Assembly: GCA_031426215.1 (NCBI GenBank)
Contig: JANPKU010000033.1
Coordinates: forward strand, 1-64,000
Direction of reading: 5' to 3'
Source: Sva-07 sp031426215
Lineage (GTDB): Bacteria > Actinomycetota > Acidimicrobiia > Acidimicrobiales > Ilumatobacteraceae
DNA: 64,000 bases
Positions 59,691 to 64,000 of this stretch are shown here, piece after piece (position 1 is the first letter of the stretch; every line of letters begins with the position of its first letter). The notes beneath the pieces were generated by a model. It had not been told where the DNA came from and ran no database searches. It was given only the letters and a program-made list of their open reading frames with translations. Both the position numbers and the translations under genes were made by a program.

Positions 59691-61181
59691 TCAATCAGCG
59701 CCGAAGCGTTCGAGGGCGTCGACGAGGAGGCGGGCGCCGAAGCCGCTCATTCCCCTCGTCTTCCAACCGCCGGGCTTCGCCGTTGCCGCCACTCCGGCGA
59801 TGTCGAGGTGCGCCCACGGCACGCCGTGTGCGAAGTGCGCGAGGAACTCCGCAGCACTCGAGGCGCCGGCGTTCATCAGACCGAGGTTCTTCATGTCGGC
59901 CACGTCGGAGTCCAATTCCTCACGGAAATGAACTCCCATCGGGAGTTGCCACACCGGCTCTCCCGTGGCATCACCCGACACACGCAGCAGATCCACGAGG
60001 GACTGATCCGTGCCCATGACGCCGCCGATCTCGGTGCCGAGTGACCGCATCGCGGCGCCGGTGAGCGTGGCGATGTCGATGATCGCATCAGGTTGCAGCT
60101 CGGTCGCCATCACCAGCGCGTCGGCCATCACCAGACGGCCCTCGGCATCGGTGTTGATCACCTCGACGGTGGTGCCGTCGCGGTGGGTGATCACGTCGCC
60201 CATCTTGAAAGCGGTGCCAGACGGCATGTTGTCGGTACACATGATGTGCGCGGTCACCTTGGTCGGCACCTCCAGGTCGCGCAGCACGAGCATCGATGCG
60301 AACAGTGCGCCGCCGCCCGACATGTCGTTCTTCATCATCGCGTGCACCACATCGCCCGGCTTGATGGCGAGGCCACCCGAGTCGTACGTGAGACCCTTGC
60401 CGACGAGTGCGACATGTCGACCGTTCGCGACGGCCGGATCCGGCTCGTAGGTGAGCGTGATCAGGCGGGGTTCCTCGTCACTCCCGCCGTTGACGGCGAT
60501 GATCCCGCCACAACGCTCGGCGAGCAGCCACTCACGATCGTGGACCTCGACACCGAGGCCGTGGTCGGCCGCGACGCGTTCTGCGATCGCCGCCCAACGC
60601 ACCGCGGTGAGGTGTGCGGGCGGACAGTTGGCAAGGTCGCGCGACACACACGTTGCCAACGCCTTGAAGTGGCCGCGTCGGGCACCCGCAGCGATGGTGT
60701 CTGCATCGCCGGTTGCCACGATCGTGATCGCCGTGACCTGGGTGCTCGCCGGTGTGGCGCGCAGCGCGTCCCACGAGTAGCGGGCGAGGATGATGCCTTC
60801 GACGAGCCCCTGGACGACATCGGCGCCGACGGACTCGACGACGACCTCGATGCTCGCCGCCACAGCAGGCACCCGTCCGATGGCGCCCCCGACGTCGCGC
60901 GCCGCAGCGAGTCCTTCGAGCGGTCCTTCACCGACGCCGGCGAGCACCGTCGTCGGTGTGCCGGCAACCACGTGGGTCTGCTTGCTCGCCGACGTGAATC
61001 CGGCGGCCTCCAGTGCGTTGCGGTCGAGGCCCTCCGGCAGCGACGAACCGGCGCTGACGAGGAACACGCGAAGCGCCGGATCGGCAGAGGGTTCGGCAAC
61101 GACCGAGACCTGGATTGCGCTCACGGCGGCGAGCGACGGAATCGGGTCGAAATCGCTGGAGACAGGAATGGCTCGGGTCAT
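59691..61181 (-). CDS. pepA: leucyl aminopeptidase (M17)
   Basis: A 496-residue M17 metalloaminopeptidase. C-terminal catalytic domain: VGKGLTYDSGGLAIKPGD (Lys and Asp ligands), MKNDMSGGGA, and the signature NTDAEGRLVMADAL. It removes N-terminal residues from peptides in the cytoplasm as a hexamer. The N-terminal domain is diverged but of normal length. It converges on the sortase gene with only 7 bp between them. Confidence 0.94.
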   Translation of the reverse strand: MTRAIPVSSDFDPIPSLAAVSAIQVSVVAEPSADPALRVFLVSAGSSLPEGLDRNALEAAGFTSASKQTHVVAGTPTTVLAGVGEGPLEGLAAARDVGGAIGRVPAVAASIEVVVESVGADVVQGLVEGIILARYSWDALRATPASTQVTAITIVATGDADTIAAGARRGHFKALATCVSRDLANCPPAHLTAVRWAAIAERVAADHGLGVEVHDREWLLAERCGGIIAVNGGSDEEPRLITLTYEPDPAVANGRHVALVGKGLTYDSGGLAIKPGDVVHAMMKNDMSGGGALFASMLVLRDLEVPTKVTAHIMCTDNMPSGTAFKMGDVITHRDGTTVEVINTDAEGRLVMADALVMATELQPDAIIDIATLTGAAMRSLGTEIGGVMGTDQSLVDLLRVSGDATGEPVWQLPMGVHFREELDSDVADMKNLGLMNAGASSAAEFLAHFAHGVPWAHLDIAGVAATAKPGGWKTRGMSGFGARLLVDALERFGAD

Positions 61182-61262
61182 GGGGGTCGCTTTCTGGCTG
61201 CAGAGCCTCGACCGCCCCAGATTGACGTCGCGGCGCGTTGGTTTCGGTCATGATGTCACTTG

Positions 61263-62906
61263 ATGAGCGCCGACGCACAACCCCCCGCAACAGAGTCAGG
61301 AGCCTCTTGGCTCCCCTTGATCATCGTGATGATGTGTCAGATCCAGATCTCGTTCAACGCATTCAACGTGTCGATCCAGGGGATCGTCGAAGACCTCGGG
61401 ATCCCGGCAAGCTCTGTCGGACTCGCGCTGACGACCAGCACGTTCGCGATGGCCGGGTTCGTGCTGCTCGGCGCCCGCCTCGCAGCGCGTATCGGAGTGC
61501 GCAAGGCGCTGCAGCTCGGCATGATCGGGCCGACGCTCGCGGCGATCGTGATTGCGGTCACCAACGCCGGCTGGAGTCTGTTCGCCGTGCAGGCACTCTC
61601 CGGCGCAACGATCGCCCTCGTCGCGCCGTCGCTGACGGTGATCATCGCCAGCAACTACCAGGGCAGACAGCAGGCACAGGCGATCGGGTTCCTCGCATCG
61701 GCGATCCCGCTCGCGCAGGTCGTGTCGCTGTTGATCGCCGGGGCATTCGCATCGAGCATCGGCTGGCGATACTCGTTCGTGCTGCTGTCGGTGATCGGCG
61801 TCGGCAACCTCGCATTGAGCTTCAAACTCGCCCCGGTCGAACCTCGTCCGGACGTGGTGATCGACTGGACCGGGGCGACGCTGTCGTCGATCGGCATCAT
61901 CATGCTGTCGGCCGGATTCAGCTTCCTGAACGCCTGGGGGTTCGTACGGGCGAGCGACAGCTCTCCGTTCGACATCGCCGGGCTCTCGCCGGTGATCTTC
62001 CTGATGATCGGCGGCGCCGTGCTGGTGCACGCGTTCTTCCGGTGGACCCGCAGGCGCATGGACGCCGGCGAGCCTCCGCTGTTCTCACTCGACGTGCTGC
62101 GGTCGTCGAAGGAGCGCTCGATCGTTGCCTGTATGTCACTGATGCTGTTCATCGGCACGGCCACGAGCTTCCTGCTGCCGTTGTACATGCAGGTCGTGCA
62201 GGGCTACAGCGGATGGAAGACATCGATCTCGATCGTGCCGTACACGATCTCGATCTTCGTGGCGAACACCCTGGTCTCCCGTCTCTACGACCGGTTCAGC
62301 CCGGCCCAGATCACTCGTGTGGCGTTCGGTCTCGTGTTCCTGGCGCTCACGTTGATCGCCACCACCATCAGCAACAACTGGGGCCAGGTGTCGATCGTGG
62401 TCGGCCTCGTCGTGATGGGTCTCGCCCAGGGATGCATCGTGGCGCTCGTGTTCAACAAGCTGCTGATGTCGGTCGACAAGGAGCTCGCAGGCGACGTCGG
62501 CGCGTTCCGTGGCCTGACCCACAACGTGTCCGGCTCGGCAGGAATCGCGGTGGCGACGGCACTGGCGGTGTCGACCCTCGGTCTGTTCGCAGTTCGTGAC
62601 GTCGCCAGCTCGACGATCTTTTCCGATCAGCTGATCGAAGAGGTCAACCTCGACAACGCCGACTTCATCACCAACGACCAGCTGAGGGCGACCCTCGAGG
62701 AGACGAGCGCATCGCCCGAAGAGGTCGATGCGGCAGTCGAAGTCCTCGAAAATGCCCGCCTCGATTCACTGCAACTCACGCTCATGCTGCTCGCCAGCCT
62801 TGCGCTGCTCGCCCTGGTGCCCGCCGGAGGCATGCCCGACTTCCGCAAGCCCGATCTCACCGTCGAGGACGAAGAAGGCATTGCGTCCGGTACCCGCCAC
62901 GCCTGA
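61263..62906 (+). CDS. MFS transporter, DHA2-like
   Basis: A 547-residue transporter with about 14 membrane helices. Motif A-like loops include ARLAARIGVRKALQLGM, and FVANTLVSRLYDRFSP marks the second half. A large charged segment near the end (~475-510) precedes the last helix. Drug or small-molecule export is typical of such proteins; substrate unknown. The ATG at 61263 is chosen over a TTG one codon earlier. Confidence 0.85.
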   Translation: MSADAQPPATESGASWLPLIIVMMCQIQISFNAFNVSIQGIVEDLGIPASSVGLALTTSTFAMAGFVLLGARLAARIGVRKALQLGMIGPTLAAIVIAVTNAGWSLFAVQALSGATIALVAPSLTVIIASNYQGRQQAQAIGFLASAIPLAQVVSLLIAGAFASSIGWRYSFVLLSVIGVGNLALSFKLAPVEPRPDVVIDWTGATLSSIGIIMLSAGFSFLNAWGFVRASDSSPFDIAGLSPVIFLMIGGAVLVHAFFRWTRRRMDAGEPPLFSLDVLRSSKERSIVACMSLMLFIGTATSFLLPLYMQVVQGYSGWKTSISIVPYTISIFVANTLVSRLYDRFSPAQITRVAFGLVFLALTLIATTISNNWGQVSIVVGLVVMGLAQGCIVALVFNKLLMSVDKELAGDVGAFRGLTHNVSGSAGIAVATALAVSTLGLFAVRDVASSTIFSDQLIEEVNLDNADFITNDQLRATLEETSASPEEVDAAVEVLENARLDSLQLTLMLLASLALLALVPAGGMPDFRKPDLTVEDEEGIASGTRHA

Positions 62907-62938
62907 GCCAGCGACGAGCCCGAGCTCCCTTCGCCGCG

Positions 62939-62958
62939 ACTTCACCGCCCGGTGAAGT
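62939..62958. terminator. palindrome between convergent genes
   Basis: ACTTCACCG-CC-CGGTGAAGT is a perfect inverted repeat between the MFS and enoyl-CoA hydratase genes, overlapping the last codons of the latter. No T-run follows. Confidence 0.4.
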
Positions 62959-63682
62959 CAGGGCGGCGTTTGTCGAGAAACGCCGTGCGACCCTCTTCGG
63001 CGTCAGCGCTCGCCCAAGCTGCGCTCCGGGCCGCCTCGAACTCGGCGTCTTCCCCCGGATCGACCGCCATGCGTTCGAGACCGATCTTGTGGCCGGCGAT
63101 CGTGAGCGGAGCCAGACGCGACAGTTCGTGCGCCCAAGCCACTGCGTCGTCGAGGTTTCCGAGGCGGTGGATGCCACCGGTGACGTGCAACTGCTCTGCC
63201 GTGTAGGTCTGCGCGGCGAGCAGCATCGCCCGAGCGACCGGTTGCGAGAACTCCGATGCGAGGCGCCGGATCGTCCAGTGGTCGACCACCAGACCGAGCT
63301 TGGCCGCTGGTACACCCAACACGCTCGCCGGCGTCGCCACACGAAGGTCAGCGGCGATCGCCAACTGCGCTCCGGCGCCGAGCGCAGGACCGTCGATCGC
63401 CGCGATCACCGGCACCGGCAGCCGGCCGAAACCGCGCAGCACCGAGGTGAGATCGGTGACGAACCGGCCTTCCTCCACCCCGTTCAGGTCGGCGCCGGCG
63501 CTGAAGGCAGGCGGCTTGCCGGTCAGCACCACTGCACGGATTGCGTCCGGCGCCCGCGCAGCGATCGCTGCTTGCACGTCGAGCAGCTCGAGCAACGTGG
63601 CGTGATCGACGGCGTTGCGTCGTGATGGCCGGTCGAGCGTGATGACGGCGACGAGGCGGTCGTGCGAGAGGTCGACCGTCAT
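62942..63682 (-). CDS. enoyl-CoA hydratase/isomerase family protein
   Basis: A 246-residue crotonase-fold protein: ITLDRPSRRNAVD, oxyanion-hole pieces AFSAGADLNG and AIDGPALGAGAQLAIAADLRVA, ending with DKRRPDFTG. The usual Glu pair of true hydratases is not obvious (GVPAAKLGLVVDH), so isomerase, hydrolase or another crotonase reaction is possible. The ATG at 63682 is chosen. It is divergent from the last gene. Confidence 0.87.
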   Translation of the reverse strand: MTVDLSHDRLVAVITLDRPSRRNAVDHATLLELLDVQAAIAARAPDAIRAVVLTGKPPAFSAGADLNGVEEGRFVTDLTSVLRGFGRLPVPVIAAIDGPALGAGAQLAIAADLRVATPASVLGVPAAKLGLVVDHWTIRRLASEFSQPVARAMLLAAQTYTAEQLHVTGGIHRLGNLDDAVAWAHELSRLAPLTIAGHKIGLERMAVDPGEDAEFEAARSAAWASADAEEGRTAFLDKRRPDFTGR

Positions 63683-63719
63683 GAGCAGTCTCGTCCGGCT
63701 CGTAGCATGGAGCGACTGT

Positions 63720-63998
63720 ATGCCGAACCCCCCTGTCGTCCCTGAAGAGATCGATCCTGTTCGCGTCAAGCGAGCACAGGTTGCGAAGTGGACGCAGCGA
63801 GCCAACCGCGCCGGCTACCTCTTCGTCGCGATCGCGATGGTGCTGTTCGTCATTGCGTTCGTCGTGGGTTTCTCGGCGGCGATGGCGAACCTGGTGATCG
63901 TTGCGTTCGTGATCGGCTGTGTATTGCTGGCGCCTTCGATCATCGTCGGGTACGCCGTCAAGGCCGCGGAGCGTGACGACCGCGAACGTGGCTTCTGA
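63720..63998 (+). CDS. small membrane protein
   Basis: A 92-residue protein with two adjacent membrane helices (~33-52 and ~57-78) after a basic, helical N-terminus (VKRAQVAKWTQRANRAG) and a charged tail (KAAERDDRERGF). No family is recognised. It is divergent from the enoyl-CoA hydratase gene and ends at the window edge. Confidence 0.72.
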   Translation: MPNPPVVPEEIDPVRVKRAQVAKWTQRANRAGYLFVAIAMVLFVIAFVVGFSAAMANLVIVAFVIGCVLLAPSIIVGYAVKAAERDDRERGF

Positions 63999-64000
63999 GC

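Noticed and set aside
1..64000. tRNA, rRNA, CRISPR, prophage or insertion sequence
   Set aside because: No T-loop with matching acceptor arms, regular spaced repeats, transposase, integrase or phage structural gene was seen.

Overview
The window is high-GC DNA (strong G/C bias at third codon positions, frequent GTG starts, tightly packed ATGA-overlapping genes) from an actinobacterium. A WhiB-family regulator, an F420-type LLM oxidoreductase, DUF4328, a class E-like sortase and an IclR regulator divergent from leuCD all point to Actinomycetota. A complete System I cytochrome c maturation set and many Thr-rich secreted proteins fit Acidimicrobiia (Ilumatobacter-like) best; that placement is inference. 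The DNA looks chromosomal and housekeeping: I see no phage, plasmid, insertion sequence, CRISPR, rRNA or tRNA.

Layout. 1-1.3 kb: a lipoprotein gene facing a second lipoprotein gene broken by a nonsense codon and a frameshift. 1.3-9.9 kb: alkylsulfatase-like hydrolase, aldehyde dehydrogenase, copper operon (MerR-copA-copZ), a secreted propeller-like protein, a DNA glycosylase and a small conserved protein. 9.9-15.7 kb: citramalate synthase behind an Ile-rich leader-peptide attenuator, then a ~730-nt stretch that looks like a large structured non-coding RNA with its own promoter and terminator, an LLM oxidoreductase bracketed by two related 53-bp palindromes, and leuB-ilvE. 15.7-22.7 kb: a paralogue of the secreted propeller protein, greA, a hydrolase, a UbiB-like kinase, a tandem FKBP lipoprotein and a LysM-M23 peptidase with a foldable 5' leader. 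22.7-30.4 kb: NAD operon (nadA-nadB-MOSC-nadC), a sigma factor, two unknowns and WhiB. 30.4-43.1 kb: IclR regulator with leuCD, a PAS-GGDEF-EAL protein, a lipoprotein, a DEAD-box helicase, leuA behind a Leu-rich attenuator, ferredoxin, pyrF and serA. 43.2-51.5 kb: membrane protein, acyltransferase-racemase/OSBS-SCP2 operon, Mrp, minimal zincin, a family A DNA polymerase, DUF4328 and a histidine phosphatase. 51.5-58.4 kb: ccmABCDEFGHI on the minus strand, including a 44-codon ccmD. 58.4-64 kb: sortase, pepA, MFS transporter, enoyl-CoA hydratase and a small membrane protein.

How the genes work together. Branched-chain amino acid synthesis dominates (cimA, leuA, leuB, leuC, leuD, ilvE), controlled in three visible ways: an Ile-codon leader before cimA, a Leu-codon leader before leuA, and an IclR-type regulator divergent from leuCD. 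In both leaders the AUG lies 8 nt after a plausible -10 box, so the leader mRNAs may be leaderless. NAD, serine and pyrimidine synthesis and cytochrome c maturation complete the metabolic core. The least explained item is the structured RNA between cimA and the LLM oxidoreductase.
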